Shown here piece after piece: positions 7,789-16,879 of a DNA stretch of 56,427 nt (the first letter of the stretch is position 1; every line of letters starts with the position of its first letter). This stretch comes from an uncultured Peptostreptococcaceae bacterium (GTDB lineage: Bacteria > Bacillota > Clostridia > Peptostreptococcales > Anaerovoracaceae). The stretch covers positions 1 through 56,427 of the forward strand of contig CATJIF010000125.1 in NCBI GenBank assembly GCA_949740445.1, given 5' to 3'. The notes beneath the pieces are model-generated. The model was given only the letters and a program-made list of their open reading frames with translations. It did no database searches and was not told the DNA's origin. The translations under genes and the position numbers were made by a program.

Positions 7789-8632
7789 TATTCTGAAGCG
7801 TTTTACACAGCCGTCCGCCAAAGCTTATGTTTTTCAGGAGGCGGCAGAATTGTCGCCGATGGACGAGGAAGAGCAGTCTTTAACAGAAGAAACAGAGCTT
7901 TCGGAAGAAGAAGCGGAGGAAGAAGATTCCGATAATGTAGACGAGGCAGAATCTGAAATCGAACCTGAGACGCCGATTGACTTTGCAAAAATTCAGGCCG
8001 AAGCGATTTTAGCCGCAGCGCACCAAGAGGCAGAGGAGATTAAAGAAAGAGCAAGAGCCGCTGCCGAGGCAGAACTTAGAGAGCTGCAAAGGGCTGCGAA
8101 AGAAGAAGGATACAGCCGGGGCTATGCGGAAGGTATGGCCGAAGCGATGGCGGAAGGAAAGCTTCAGAGAGAAGAAATGGCCTTGGCGCAGCAGAAAGAA
8201 GTCAAGGAATTTCTGGAAACCGCCGTCCGCCTCAGAGATCAGATGATCGAGCGGAGCAAGGACGACCTGAAGGAATTAGCCTTGGTCATCGCGGAAAAAA
8301 TTATCCGCATCAGTCTGAGAAGCAGTGCAGACATCTTGCTGCGCATGATCGAGGCGGCGACAGAAAAGCGCAGGCGTTGTGAATGGGTGCAGATATATAT
8401 CGCTGACTGCGATGCAAAGAACATGACGTATACCGTGCCACAGCTGGCAGCAGCCTTGCGCCATGTATCCGACCGAGTGCGCATTATTCCTATGGCTGAC
8501 GACGAATCCGGAACCTGCATCATAGAAATGCCCGATGAAATCATTGATGCCAGCGTATCTACCCAGTTAGATAATCTGCGCGGTGTGATTTCCGATGCAG
8601 AACCGGATAAAGGCGAGATCAGCTATGTTTAA
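7781..8632 (+). CDS. fliH: Flagellar export ATPase regulator FliH
   Basis: FliH dimerises and holds the FliI ATPase at the export gate. I choose TTG at 7781 (protein begins MPNILKRF, 283 residues) because GGAAAGGA lies 8 nt upstream and FliH proteins usually begin near this motif. A GTG at 7763 is the alternative. Residues 25-60 are Glu/Asp-rich, residues 65-125 form a long Ala/Glu coiled coil with G-x3-G-type spacing (GYSRGYAEGMAEAMAEG), and the C-terminal domain (ALVIAEKIIRISL) resembles V/A-ATPase subunit E. It overlaps fliG by 8 bp and fliI by 8 bp. Confidence 0.9.
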   Translation: MPNILKRFTQPSAKAYVFQEAAELSPMDEEEQSLTEETELSEEEAEEEDSDNVDEAESEIEPETPIDFAKIQAEAILAAAHQEAEEIKERARAAAEAELRELQRAAKEEGYSRGYAEGMAEAMAEGKLQREEMALAQQKEVKEFLETAVRLRDQMIERSKDDLKELALVIAEKIIRISLRSSADILLRMIEAATEKRRRCEWVQIYIADCDAKNMTYTVPQLAAALRHVSDRVRIIPMADDESGTCIIEMPDEIIDASVSTQLDNLRGVISDAEPDKGEISYV

Positions 8633-9926
8633 GGATACCATACGACAGGTGCAACAGGCCGAAACCATCGGCCACACCGGAAAAATAGAAAATATTGTCG
8701 GAATGTCCATCGAAGCCTCTGGAAGCAGAGCTGCCGTAGGCGATATTTGCCGCATTTACAGCGGTGAATCCGGCGGGCAGATTCCGGCAGAGGTCGTCGG
8801 TTTTAAATCCGACCGGCTTCTTCTAATGCCCTATGGAGAAATGAATGGGATTTCAGCCGGAAATTTCGTCAGAAATACGGGGCAACAACTGCAGCTGAAG
8901 GTCGGGCCATTCCTAAAAGGACGCATTATCAACGCACTGGGGCAACCCATCGACGATAAGGGCGCCTTTGAAGAAGGCGTTCCTTACTGCATCGGCGGAA
9001 GTTACATCAATCCGCTATTGCGGCCGCCGATTCGTGAACGCATGGAGTTTGGAGTAAAAGCCATCGACGGGCTTTTAACGATTGGCAAGGGCCAGCGTAT
9101 GGGAATTTTCGCAGGCTCCGGCGTAGGAAAGAGTACTCTGATGGGCATGATCGCCAAAAATGTAAAGGCGGATATCAACGTCATTGCGCTGGTGGGCGAA
9201 CGTGGCCGCGAAGTTTTGGAATTTGTAGAAAAAGATTTGGGCGAAGAAGGGATGCGGCGTTCGATTCTGGTCGTTGCGACCTCGGATCAGCCCGCGATGC
9301 TCCGCATGAAATGCCCTTCTGTAGCCACAGGGATTGCGGAATACTTCCGCGACCAGGGATACGATGTTTTGCTAATGATGGATTCGCTGACGCGATTTGC
9401 CATGGCACAGCGTGAAATCGGCTTGGCCATCGGTGAGCCGCCGGTAGCCAGAGGTTATACGCCGTCGATTTATGCGCAGCTACCGAAGCTTTTAGAGCGG
9501 AGCGGAAACTTCCAGCGGGGTTCTATTACCGCGATCTATACCGTTCTTGTCGAAGGCGACGATACCAACGAACCGATTGCCGACACAGTGAGAGGTATTT
9601 TAGACGGCCACATCGTGCTGTCGCGTAAACTGGCGGCGGCAAACCACTATCCAGCCATCGACATCGGAGCGAGCGTTTCCCGCTTGATGGTGGAACTGGT
9701 ATCTCCGGAGCACAGACAAATGGCTTCGCGCCTGAGAGATATTCTCAGTACCTACGAGCAAAATGCCGATCTGGTGTCCATCGGGGCATACAAAGCAGGC
9801 ACCAATCCGAAGCTGGACTTTGCTTTGACGAAGATCGACGACATACATGGATTTCTAAAGCAAGGCATCGACGAAGCATTCTCTTATCGGGAAAGCCTTG
9901 AGAAAATTCAAAGGATTTTACAATAA
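8625..9926 (+). CDS. fliI: Flagellum-specific export ATPase FliI
   Basis: A 433-residue F1-beta-like ATPase that powers substrate entry into the flagellar export gate. The ATG at 8625 overlaps the end of fliH and has AAGGCGAG 8 nt upstream; an earlier in-frame ATG at 8595 lies inside fliH and is less likely. The P-loop reads GIFAGSGVGKST, the Walker B region MMDSLTRFAMAQREIGLAIG, followed by the PPVARGYTPS motif. It lies in the standard fliH-fliI-fliJ order. Confidence 0.97.
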   Translation: MFKDTIRQVQQAETIGHTGKIENIVGMSIEASGSRAAVGDICRIYSGESGGQIPAEVVGFKSDRLLLMPYGEMNGISAGNFVRNTGQQLQLKVGPFLKGRIINALGQPIDDKGAFEEGVPYCIGGSYINPLLRPPIRERMEFGVKAIDGLLTIGKGQRMGIFAGSGVGKSTLMGMIAKNVKADINVIALVGERGREVLEFVEKDLGEEGMRRSILVVATSDQPAMLRMKCPSVATGIAEYFRDQGYDVLLMMDSLTRFAMAQREIGLAIGEPPVARGYTPSIYAQLPKLLERSGNFQRGSITAIYTVLVEGDDTNEPIADTVRGILDGHIVLSRKLAAANHYPAIDIGASVSRLMVELVSPEHRQMASRLRDILSTYEQNADLVSIGAYKAGTNPKLDFALTKIDDIHGFLKQGIDEAFSYRESLEKIQRILQ

Positions 9927-9962
9927 AATTACTTAACTTTGATTAAAAAGGAGATGCACAAC

Positions 9963-10409
9963 ATGAAACAATTTCGCTTTCGACTTGATACAGTGCTGAA
10001 CTATAAACAGCAGACGCTGGATAACCGGTTGATTGAACACGGATTGGCAGTCAGCAAAGCAAAGCGTCAGGAAGAAGTGCTGGATCAGGTCCGCAATCGT
10101 TTGGCAGATTGCGAAGCGGAATACGAACAGAAAAAGGCAGAGGGAATGACTGTCTTAGAGGCCGTACAATACCAGAATGGAATCGCGGTATTGGAACGGG
10201 CCGTAAACAAAGAGGCGGAGACATTGAAAAAACTGCGCCGCATCGAAGAGGAGAAGCGGATGCAGGTGGTAGAGGCGAAAAAAGAAACCTCAACGCTGGA
10301 AAAACTGCGCGAAATCAAACGCGAGGAATACGACAGCGCTATGAAAAAAGCAGAAGAAAAAATGATCGACGATTTGACGGCATTCCGCAGAATGGCCGGA
10401 AGCTATTAA
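9963..10409 (+). CDS. fliJ: Flagellar export chaperone FliJ
   Basis: A 148-residue, almost wholly alpha-helical coiled-coil protein rich in Lys, Glu and Gln, as expected for FliJ, the central stalk of the export ATPase ring. The N-terminal FRFRLDTVLNYKQQ is the family start. I choose ATG 9963 because AAAAAGGAG sits 9 nt upstream; the TTG at 9939 precedes that site. It follows fliI directly. Confidence 0.92.
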   Translation: MKQFRFRLDTVLNYKQQTLDNRLIEHGLAVSKAKRQEEVLDQVRNRLADCEAEYEQKKAEGMTVLEAVQYQNGIAVLERAVNKEAETLKKLRRIEEEKRMQVVEAKKETSTLEKLREIKREEYDSAMKKAEEKMIDDLTAFRRMAGSY

Positions 10410-10499
10410 CAAAGAGTACAACTTACATAATGCCCTGCCCACGCATATCCTGCAAAGGAGGGCGAATAGATAGTCTGTTACGGGAAGGAGGTGAAAACG

Positions 10500-11663
10500 A
10501 TGAATGTAAACACAACGACTTTGAATGCGATGTATCAGTGGATGGTACAGGGAAATCCAGGCATGTTGCCGTCGATGGGACAGATGGAGCAAATGGATCT
10601 CTGCGACCTGCCGGAACAGCAGGGTTCGCGGTTTGAGGATATGCTGAAAGAAAAATCCCAGAGCGCAGCATCCCAGGAAACGCAAGGGAGCGCTCCTGCA
10701 AAGAAGCCGCAGAAACCGGAGACAAAGCCAGCGCACAAGAAAGAAGAGACAGAGGAAGCCGTGCAGAAGCAGGGCGTACCTGCCGCTCTTACAGCACTTC
10801 CGGGACAGACCGTTCCGGTAGCTGTGCATGTAAATGGAGAAATCCAGCAGGCTGTGGAACCGGCAGCAGAAGAAGTCCTTGCCGTACCGGCAGAGGTCTT
10901 GATGACGGCGGAGGCAGGCAAACCGCTGGCAGAGATGACAGAAGCGGCGCCTGTTATGACAGAACAGCCGGCAGATATGCCGGAAATTGCAGACACGGCA
11001 GAAGGGGCCAAAGCGGCGGCAGATGTCGCAGTAGAGGTGCCGGAAGCAGAGGAAATGCAGCCGCAAGAGCAGCTCAATCCCGAAAAAGACATTACAGTAA
11101 GCAAACAGAAGAAAGAGACTGTTTCCGACGACGATCTGCTGATTGAGCAGCCGGGAGAAAGCGTTCTGTTCGAACAGACGACTACCGTACCTGTAAAAGT
11201 AGCAGCAGCGCAGACCGTTCCTGAAGAGGAAGCAGCAGCCGATCCGACGGAGCAATTACAACTCCCCTTGCAGGAAGCGCTGAAAGATGGAACCTCGCAC
11301 ATAGCGGTTTCTCTTACGCCGGCGAATCTGGGCAACGTAACCATAGAAATTACGCGCGCAGGCGACGGCAGTCTTCACGTATTCTTTGCTACGACGACAG
11401 AAAAGGCAGCGGACTTGCTGAAGCATCACAGCGGCAATCTGCAAACCATGCTGGCAGGCGAAAGCCAGGCGCCGGTAAAAATTGAAATTCAGCACCAGGA
11501 TGAATATCATTCCGCGCGGCAATTTCTCAATCCGGAAGATGGCGGCCAGAGACAGCAGCAGCAACACAGACAGCAGCAGGAAAACCGACAGCCGGAAGCG
11601 AGCCAGGATTTTATCCAGCAGCTGCGGTTGGGATTGATTCAGCTGAATCAGACAGCACTGTAA
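10500..11663 (+). CDS. fliK: Flagellar hook-length control protein FliK
   Basis: A 387-residue protein with a long low-complexity Ala/Glu/Pro/Val-rich middle (residues 40-250) and a folded C-terminal flg_hook domain (from IAVSLTPANLGNVTIEI to KIEIQHQD). FliK measures hook length and then makes FlhB switch export to late substrates. The disordered middle acts as the ruler in the family. A Gln-rich tail follows the domain. ATG 10500 has AAGGAGGT 7 nt upstream, so it is preferred over GTG 10491. flgD and flgE, its functional partners, follow. Confidence 0.9.
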   Translation: MNVNTTTLNAMYQWMVQGNPGMLPSMGQMEQMDLCDLPEQQGSRFEDMLKEKSQSAASQETQGSAPAKKPQKPETKPAHKKEETEEAVQKQGVPAALTALPGQTVPVAVHVNGEIQQAVEPAAEEVLAVPAEVLMTAEAGKPLAEMTEAAPVMTEQPADMPEIADTAEGAKAAADVAVEVPEAEEMQPQEQLNPEKDITVSKQKKETVSDDDLLIEQPGESVLFEQTTTVPVKVAAAQTVPEEEAAADPTEQLQLPLQEALKDGTSHIAVSLTPANLGNVTIEITRAGDGSLHVFFATTTEKAADLLKHHSGNLQTMLAGESQAPVKIEIQHQDEYHSARQFLNPEDGGQRQQQQHRQQQENRQPEASQDFIQQLRLGLIQLNQTAL

Positions 11664-11676
11664 AGGAAGTGAGACA

Positions 11677-12195
11677 ATGAACAACAGTTATATGGGAGAT
11701 TTTTCCGGCATCAGAAATGTAGGCGGAACGATCAAAAAGGTGGAACACACCACTGATCCCAAAGCCGGGCAGAGCCTGGATATGACCGATTTTCTGACGT
11801 TGATGGTAGCGATGTTTCAGAATCAGGATATCGATAATGCGGCTTCGACCTCGGATATGATGAACCAGATGGTACAGATGTCAGTAGTGCAGGCCATTAC
11901 GGATATCAGTTCCCTCATCACAGAATCTTCGGTTATGACCTACGCCGCGTCTCTGGTGGGTAAGGACGTTACCGTCGGAAAAGTGGTAGGCGGAAAAATC
12001 GAAGAAATCTATGGAACAGTAACCGGAACCGGAACATTGGGCGGCCAGCAGGTGATTTTCTTAGGTGATGATTGCTATTATCTCAACGAAATCATGGCTG
12101 TAGGACGTCTGCCGGAGGAAAAGGAAGAGACCAAACCGGGCGAAGGTGAGTCAGAAGAAGGGAACACAGAGGAAGGTTCTAAGGTAAACGCGTAG
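11677..12195 (+). CDS. flgD: Flagellar hook capping protein FlgD
   Basis: A 172-residue FlgD, the scaffold cap for hook polymerisation. The family core MTDFLTLMVAMFQNQDIDN (usually FLxLLxxQLxNQDPxxP) and MVQMSVVQAITDISS are visible. It is the short, single-domain form common in Gram-positive bacteria and ends in a Glu/Gly-rich tail. GGAAGTGAG lies before the ATG. It lies between fliK and the TIGR02530-type gene. Confidence 0.93.
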   Translation: MNNSYMGDFSGIRNVGGTIKKVEHTTDPKAGQSLDMTDFLTLMVAMFQNQDIDNAASTSDMMNQMVQMSVVQAITDISSLITESSVMTYAASLVGKDVTVGKVVGGKIEEIYGTVTGTGTLGGQQVIFLGDDCYYLNEIMAVGRLPEEKEETKPGEGESEEGNTEEGSKVNA

Positions 12196-12225
12196 CGCAA
12201 GCGCCAAAGAAGGAGGCTGAGGCAC

Positions 12226-12615
12226 ATGATGGAACGCGTATCGCAGACGAGAGCTGCAGCCGCTGCAAGGAAGGAAGCGGCAGGCAGACAGAATCCGAAA
12301 TCGGCGGCAAGTTTCGGATCGCTTCTCAATCAGAAGATGAGCGAGGCGAAACAGAGCTCGCAGGGCATCAACTTTTCCAAGCACGCTATGAACCGCGTGG
12401 AGGAGCGGGGCATCCAACTGACCCCCGAACTGATGGAAAAGCTGACGGATTCGGTGGAAAAAGCCCAGGAGCGGGGAGCGACCAATATTTTGGCGTTCGA
12501 TGCCAGGCAGGCTTTTATCATCAACGTACCCTACGCCAGAGTCGTAACGACCATGACGCAGGACGAAATGAAGGCAAATATTTTTACGAATATTGACGGC
12601 GCTGTGATCCTGTAA
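12226..12615 (+). CDS. Flagellar operon protein, TIGR02530 type
   Basis: A 129-residue protein of the small family found just before flgE in Clostridia and Bacilli. Its signature is FSKHAMNRVEERGIQLT followed by a short beta region and the ending VFTNIDGAVIL-like (IFTNIDGAVIL here). No biochemical role is established; the position suggests a part in hook assembly or export. A basic, Ala-rich N-terminus of about 45 residues precedes the conserved part. GGAGG sits 10 nt upstream of the ATG. Confidence 0.88.
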   Translation: MMERVSQTRAAAAARKEAAGRQNPKSAASFGSLLNQKMSEAKQSSQGINFSKHAMNRVEERGIQLTPELMEKLTDSVEKAQERGATNILAFDARQAFIINVPYARVVTTMTQDEMKANIFTNIDGAVIL

Positions 12616-12704
12616 TTTACAGATAGCAGGTCCTTTGCGGATGCTATGGCGGAAAGCCCGACTGACTTTCCCCGACAGCGCAAAAAAGGAGTGACAAAAC
12701 AGAT

Positions 12705-13742
12705 ATGACAGGTGCAATGTACGCGGCGGTATCCGGATTGAAAGCGCATATGGATGCGCTGAACGTTATCGGAAACAATATCGCCAACGTAAATACTCAC
12801 GCTTATAAGGCAACGCGCTATACCTTTTTAGAAGCGCTTTACACCAATGTGCGCAGCGGTTCTAACGGCTCTGCGGAGTCCGGCGGTAAAAACCCGGCGC
12901 AGATCGGTTACGGTGCTTCCATCGGTACCATCGACCTGGATATGAGCACAAAGACCTATTCCCCCACCGGCCACGACACCGACTGCATGATCGACGGCGA
13001 CGGGTTCTTCATTATGGGCGGTAAGCAGGATGGTCCATTTACCTCGCCGGGAGAGTTGAAGAACATGTATTTGTCCCGTCTGGGAAATATAGAATTTGAC
13101 AACGACGGCTATCTGAAAGATGGCCAGGGGCGAATTGTATACGGTTTCCTGAATGTTGTGGGAGACGGCGCTGATGCCAATAACGTTGACAATACAGAAC
13201 CCTGTACAAAGCTGACGGCGATTCGTCTGCCCATGGCATCCGATGGTACGGACGATGCTAAGCTGGGCAGTGCAGTTTATCCTACAGAAGGGGACGATAC
13301 GGGAGACGTTTTAGATGCAACGGAGGGAGTCAACGGTCGCATCGTACCCGACAGCGTAGCCATCGACGAAAAAACCGGCCGCATCACCTGTACCAGCAGC
13401 GCCGGCGAAACCGTAGTCGTAGGTTATATCGCGCTGGCTAAAGTGGATAACCCCAACGGCGTTACCCACGTGGACGGCCACTATTACAAAGCGCTGGACG
13501 GTGCAGGAAATGTACATCTCACATCTCTGGGTGGAGAAATCGAAAGCGAAGAAGATGCTGCAATTCCTATTCTCAGCGCTGGCGAAACCAAATTAGTTAC
13601 CGGAGGTCTGGAATCTTCCGGAACGAACCTGGCTTCGGAAATCAGCAATATGATTATGGTCCAGAGAGGCTATCAGGCCAACACCCGTATCGTTTCGGTA
13701 ACGGATTCCATGCTGGAAGAGCTCGTAAACATGAAGCGATAG
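12705..13742 (+). CDS. flgE: Flagellar hook protein FlgE
   Basis: A 345-residue hook subunit. It has the N-terminal rod/hook motif (LNVIGNNIANVNTHAYK), an FlgE D2-like middle and the C-terminal motif (GTNLASEISNMIMVQRGYQA). The hook is made in many copies, which fits the very strong hairpin 47-83 bp after the stop codon that could stabilise its mRNA. AAAGGAGTG precedes the ATG. A minor inverted repeat (GGAAAG and CTTTCC) lies in the 89-bp leader. Confidence 0.96.
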   Translation: MTGAMYAAVSGLKAHMDALNVIGNNIANVNTHAYKATRYTFLEALYTNVRSGSNGSAESGGKNPAQIGYGASIGTIDLDMSTKTYSPTGHDTDCMIDGDGFFIMGGKQDGPFTSPGELKNMYLSRLGNIEFDNDGYLKDGQGRIVYGFLNVVGDGADANNVDNTEPCTKLTAIRLPMASDGTDDAKLGSAVYPTEGDDTGDVLDATEGVNGRIVPDSVAIDEKTGRITCTSSAGETVVVGYIALAKVDNPNGVTHVDGHYYKALDGAGNVHLTSLGGEIESEEDAAIPILSAGETKLVTGGLESSGTNLASEISNMIMVQRGYQANTRIVSVTDSMLEELVNMKR

Positions 13743-13788
13743 GCGTTTGAATTGACGCTGCTGTTCCCCGTTGGGAGTAGCCGCTGCT

Positions 13789-13825
13789 GCTTTCGCGGAA
13801 AAGGTTTTGCCTTTTCCGCGAAAGC
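13789..13825 (+). promoter_or_regulatory. Perfect 16-bp stem-loop between flgE and flbD
   Basis: GCTTTCGCGGAAAAGG (13789-13804) pairs perfectly with 13810-13825 around a five-base TTTTG loop. No T-run follows; instead AACGAAAAAGGAGGG, the flbD ribosome binding site, begins 4 nt later. This suits a 3'-end stabiliser or an RNase-processing site that separates the abundant hook mRNA from the downstream motility genes, or a partial attenuator, rather than a full terminator. Confidence 0.85.
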
Positions 13826-13847
13826 AACGAAAAAGGAGGGAGCCCAT

Positions 13848-14066
13848 TTGATCGTTCTGACAAAGATGAACAAGGAAAAGTTTCTGGTCAATCACAATCA
13901 AATCGAGAGCATTGAAATGATTCCGGAAATCAAAATCGTAATGATGAACCACGACTATTACCTGGTAAGAGAATCAGTAGAAGAGATCATTCAGAAGATT
14001 ACGAACTATGATGCCAAGGTCATGGATCTTCGCCGTGAGCTGTCGATTGTAGATAAGCGCGGATAG
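13848..14066 (+). CDS. flbD: Flagellar protein FlbD (SwrD)
   Basis: A 72-residue protein with the FlbD signature: it begins MIVLTKMNKEKFLVNHNQIE and continues with EMIPEIKIVMMNHDYYLVRE. In Bacillus subtilis the homologue SwrD raises flagellar torque, probably through the stator. The start is TTG, set by AAAAAGGAGGG 7 nt upstream. It sits directly before motA-motB, consistent with a stator role. Confidence 0.92.
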   Translation: MIVLTKMNKEKFLVNHNQIESIEMIPEIKIVMMNHDYYLVRESVEEIIQKITNYDAKVMDLRRELSIVDKRG

Positions 14067-14102
14067 AAATCGGAGATATATAAAAACGGGAGCGTAACAC
14101 TA

Positions 14103-14951
14103 ATGAATATTACATATATAGTCGGCCTGGTTGCTACAGTTGTAGTTATGGTTCTGGGTATGATGGGTGGTTTTCCGCCTTACGACCCGAAGAATTTAGG
14201 GAATTTCATGGACCCCGCCAGTATTATGATTACCATCGGATGTACCATCGGTGTCGTTGTAGCCAGCTTTCCGGCCAAGACGCTGGCTTCTGTGCCAAAG
14301 CATTTCCAGATTTTGCTTAACACGAAGAAAAACGATCCTCAGGTATACATTGATCAGTTGGTCGAGCTGGCGCAGAAGGCTAGAAAAGATGGTCTGCTGG
14401 CGCTGGAAGAGTTGGCGCAGCAGCAGGAGGACCCCTTCTTTAAGCAGGCAATCATGCTGGTAGTAGATGCCAACGACCCGGACCGTGTAAGAAGCATTCT
14501 GGAAAATGATATTGAGTGTATGCTCGCCCGTCACGATGCGGTAGCCGGTATGTATGACAAGGGCTCTTCTGTGGCACCTGCGTTCGGTATGGTAGGTACA
14601 CTGGTCGGATTGATTAACATGCTGAATAACATGAGCCTGGATGGCGGCGGTGCCGATACGCTGGGCAAGGATATGGGTACGGCTCTGATTACGACGCTGT
14701 ACGGCTGTATTCTGGCACACGCGATTTTCAGCCCCATTGCCAGCAATCTGAGAACGCGTGACGAAGAAGAAGTTCTGTGCAAAATGATTATCGTAGAAGG
14801 TATTACCTGTATTCAATCCGGTGAAAACCCCAAGCTGTTGAGAGAAAAGCTTTTGACTTTCGTAGCGCAGAAACAGCGTGAAGCCGATATGGGCGAAGGC
14901 GGCGGCGGAGAGAAAAAGGGCGGCAAGAAAAAGAAGAAAAAGGACGAATAA
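14103..14951 (+). CDS. motA: Flagellar stator protein MotA
   Basis: A 282-residue MotA/PomA-type stator subunit with four membrane segments (near residues 5-22, 38-58, 155-178 and 190-212) and a cytoplasmic charged loop. The conserved proline motif is SVAPAFGMVGTLVGL (Pro159). Helix 4 reads ALITTLYGC, with a Thr pair (197-198) like that in Na+-driven PomA stators. The C-terminus is a Lys-rich, Gly-rich tail. It lies next to motB and flbD. Confidence 0.96.
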   Translation: MNITYIVGLVATVVVMVLGMMGGFPPYDPKNLGNFMDPASIMITIGCTIGVVVASFPAKTLASVPKHFQILLNTKKNDPQVYIDQLVELAQKARKDGLLALEELAQQQEDPFFKQAIMLVVDANDPDRVRSILENDIECMLARHDAVAGMYDKGSSVAPAFGMVGTLVGLINMLNNMSLDGGGADTLGKDMGTALITTLYGCILAHAIFSPIASNLRTRDEEEVLCKMIIVEGITCIQSGENPKLLREKLLTFVAQKQREADMGEGGGGEKKGGKKKKKKDE

Positions 14952-14982
14952 GTTTGAGAAAGTATAAAGGCGGCGGTTTGCG

Positions 14983-15831
14983 ATGAAACGACAGAAAAGT
15001 AAAGGCGGCGGCGGTGCCAACTGGATGGATACCTACGGCGATATGGTTACATTGCTCTTGTGCTTTTTCGTATTGCTGTATTCCATGTCCACGATAGACG
15101 AGCAAAAATGGTTTGCCCTTGTGCGCAGTTTTAATCCGGAAGCGGTGAAGTCGATTACAGAGACCAGCGGAAACGAAGGGCCTTCGGCGGATCCAATCGA
15201 AGATGGCAGCGGGCTTGAGGGTGAATTAGATCCCGTGCAGGCCATGGCCATGCAGGCGGAGATCGAAGAATCCATCGAAGAGCTGTATCAGGCGCTGCAG
15301 GAATATGCTGACAGTTCCGAAAACAGAATCGAGGTAACCAAGGGCGACGGCTATGTATTCGTTTCGTTCAATGAGGCGGTATTCTTCGACGGCGACCGAT
15401 ATGCGTTGAAGCCGGAAGGAAGAGAAGTGCTGAGCGTCGTATCCGATGCTCTGAGCAATGCAGCCCCTTATATCGACGAAGTGAGGATTATGGGACACAC
15501 AGCTCAGGCAAATCCCAATCAACCCAACAATCCGGAGTCTGATAGATTCTTAGCGTCCAACCGTGCGACGATTGCCACAGTCTTTGTACAGGAGCACAGC
15601 ACGTTGGACCCTGCGAGAATCATCAGCGTTGGTTATGGCCAGCATCGACCTGCGGATACAAACGAGACGGCGGAAGGGCGCAGCCACAACCGCCGCGTGG
15701 AATTTGTTATTACAGGAATGAATGTACTGCAGGCCTTAGGTGACAGCGTCGAGCAGTATTACAGCCTGCGGGATGGCACGCTGCCGCAGAACAGCGAATC
15801 CTCCGGCGACGACGCGCAGGAAACGGATTGA
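14983..15831 (+). CDS. motB: Flagellar stator protein MotB
   Basis: A 282-residue MotB with one membrane helix (residues 20-38) and an OmpA-like peptidoglycan-binding domain (VRIMGHTAQANPN, then GYGQHRPADTNETAEGRSHN). Asp20 in YGDMVTLLLCFFVLLYS is the ion-binding residue. The helix sequence CFFVLLYS is closer to Na+-type PomB/MotS than to proton-type MotB of enteric bacteria, so Na+ coupling is likely but not proven. No fliL lies downstream; fliM follows after 38 bp. Confidence 0.96.
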   Translation: MKRQKSKGGGGANWMDTYGDMVTLLLCFFVLLYSMSTIDEQKWFALVRSFNPEAVKSITETSGNEGPSADPIEDGSGLEGELDPVQAMAMQAEIEESIEELYQALQEYADSSENRIEVTKGDGYVFVSFNEAVFFDGDRYALKPEGREVLSVVSDALSNAAPYIDEVRIMGHTAQANPNQPNNPESDRFLASNRATIATVFVQEHSTLDPARIISVGYGQHRPADTNETAEGRSHNRRVEFVITGMNVLQALGDSVEQYYSLRDGTLPQNSESSGDDAQETD

Positions 15832-15869
15832 GATGAGAAAGAAAAACGATGTAGGAAAGGGGACAGGCA

Positions 15870-16874
15870 ATGCCGGAGGTATTATCGCAAAGTCAGATAG
15901 ATGCGCTGCTCAGCTCCCTCAATAAGGACGGAGGCTCATCGCCTCCGCAGGAGGAAAAGCCGGAGAAAAAGTATCGAAAATACGACTTCAGCAGCCCGAG
16001 GAAATTTACGAAAGACCGCCTCAGGATGCTCAACGGTATTTTTGATAATTATGCGCGTATCATCAATACGCGCATTAACGGCCTGCTGCATGCAAGCTGT
16101 GAGGTAACGGTCGATTCGGTGGAGGAACAACGATATTACGAGTTTTCCAATGCCCTGACCGAGGAAGCAGTTGTGACGCTGGCGTATTTGAACATGGAAA
16201 ATAACGATGAGGAAGTACCTGTCATTTTTTATGTAACTACCCCTATTATGGTAAGCATGATGGACCGCTTGCTCGGGGGAAATGGAGACATGGAAGATGA
16301 CTTCCCCAGCGATTACGAATATACGAATATGGACTTACGGCTGTATGAAAACCTCATGCGGGATTTTGTTTCCGTCATGGGCAGCAGTTGGGAGAATTAC
16401 ATTCCGCTGAGTTTTGATTTTGGCCGCGTGGAAAACAACCCAACGCTGGTACAGCTGATCGGTTTAGACGAAACGGTGGTTCTGATTGATTTACAAATAG
16501 AATTTCCTAATTGCGAAGGACGGATGAGCATATGTCTGCCGGGGTCGATGCTGACAAGTATCTTTGCCAGAATCGGTGCAGAAAGCACGGTGAGACGGGC
16601 TTCATCAGAAGATAGTTCCGAACAGATCTTCAACAATCTGCGCAGTACCTCGCTGGAGATCGTAGCCGAATTAGGGCGAACGACGCTGCAGTTGAGCGAT
16701 ATTTATAGCTTGAATGTTGGAGATGTGATAGACTTAAATAAAAAGAAAGACAGCGCAGTGTATCTGCGCATCGGTGGACAGCTGTGGTTTGACGGATTGA
16801 TGGGAGTTAATGAGAAGAAGATAGCTGTCAAGGTGAAAGATGTTTATCACAATGCCGGGAGAAAGGGTAGTTAA
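15870..16874 (+). CDS. fliM: Flagellar motor switch protein FliM
   Basis: A 334-residue FliM of the switch complex. The N-terminal CheY-P-docking peptide VLSQSQIDALLSSL is present, followed by a Pro/Glu linker, the CheC-like middle domain with MDRLLGGNGD, and a C-terminal SpoA (FliN-like) domain. The ATG has AGGAAAGGGG upstream. fliY starts 5 bp after its stop, so the two switch proteins are translationally linked. Confidence 0.97.
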   Translation: MPEVLSQSQIDALLSSLNKDGGSSPPQEEKPEKKYRKYDFSSPRKFTKDRLRMLNGIFDNYARIINTRINGLLHASCEVTVDSVEEQRYYEFSNALTEEAVVTLAYLNMENNDEEVPVIFYVTTPIMVSMMDRLLGGNGDMEDDFPSDYEYTNMDLRLYENLMRDFVSVMGSSWENYIPLSFDFGRVENNPTLVQLIGLDETVVLIDLQIEFPNCEGRMSICLPGSMLTSIFARIGAESTVRRASSEDSSEQIFNNLRSTSLEIVAELGRTTLQLSDIYSLNVGDVIDLNKKKDSAVYLRIGGQLWFDGLMGVNEKKIAVKVKDVYHNAGRKGS

Positions 16875-16879
16875 GGAAA

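Noticed and set aside
10290-11255. 321-codon minus-strand frame opposite fliJ-fliK
   Set aside because: Cys/Arg/Leu/Phe-rich shadow of the Ala/Glu-rich fliK sequence, with no ribosome binding site.
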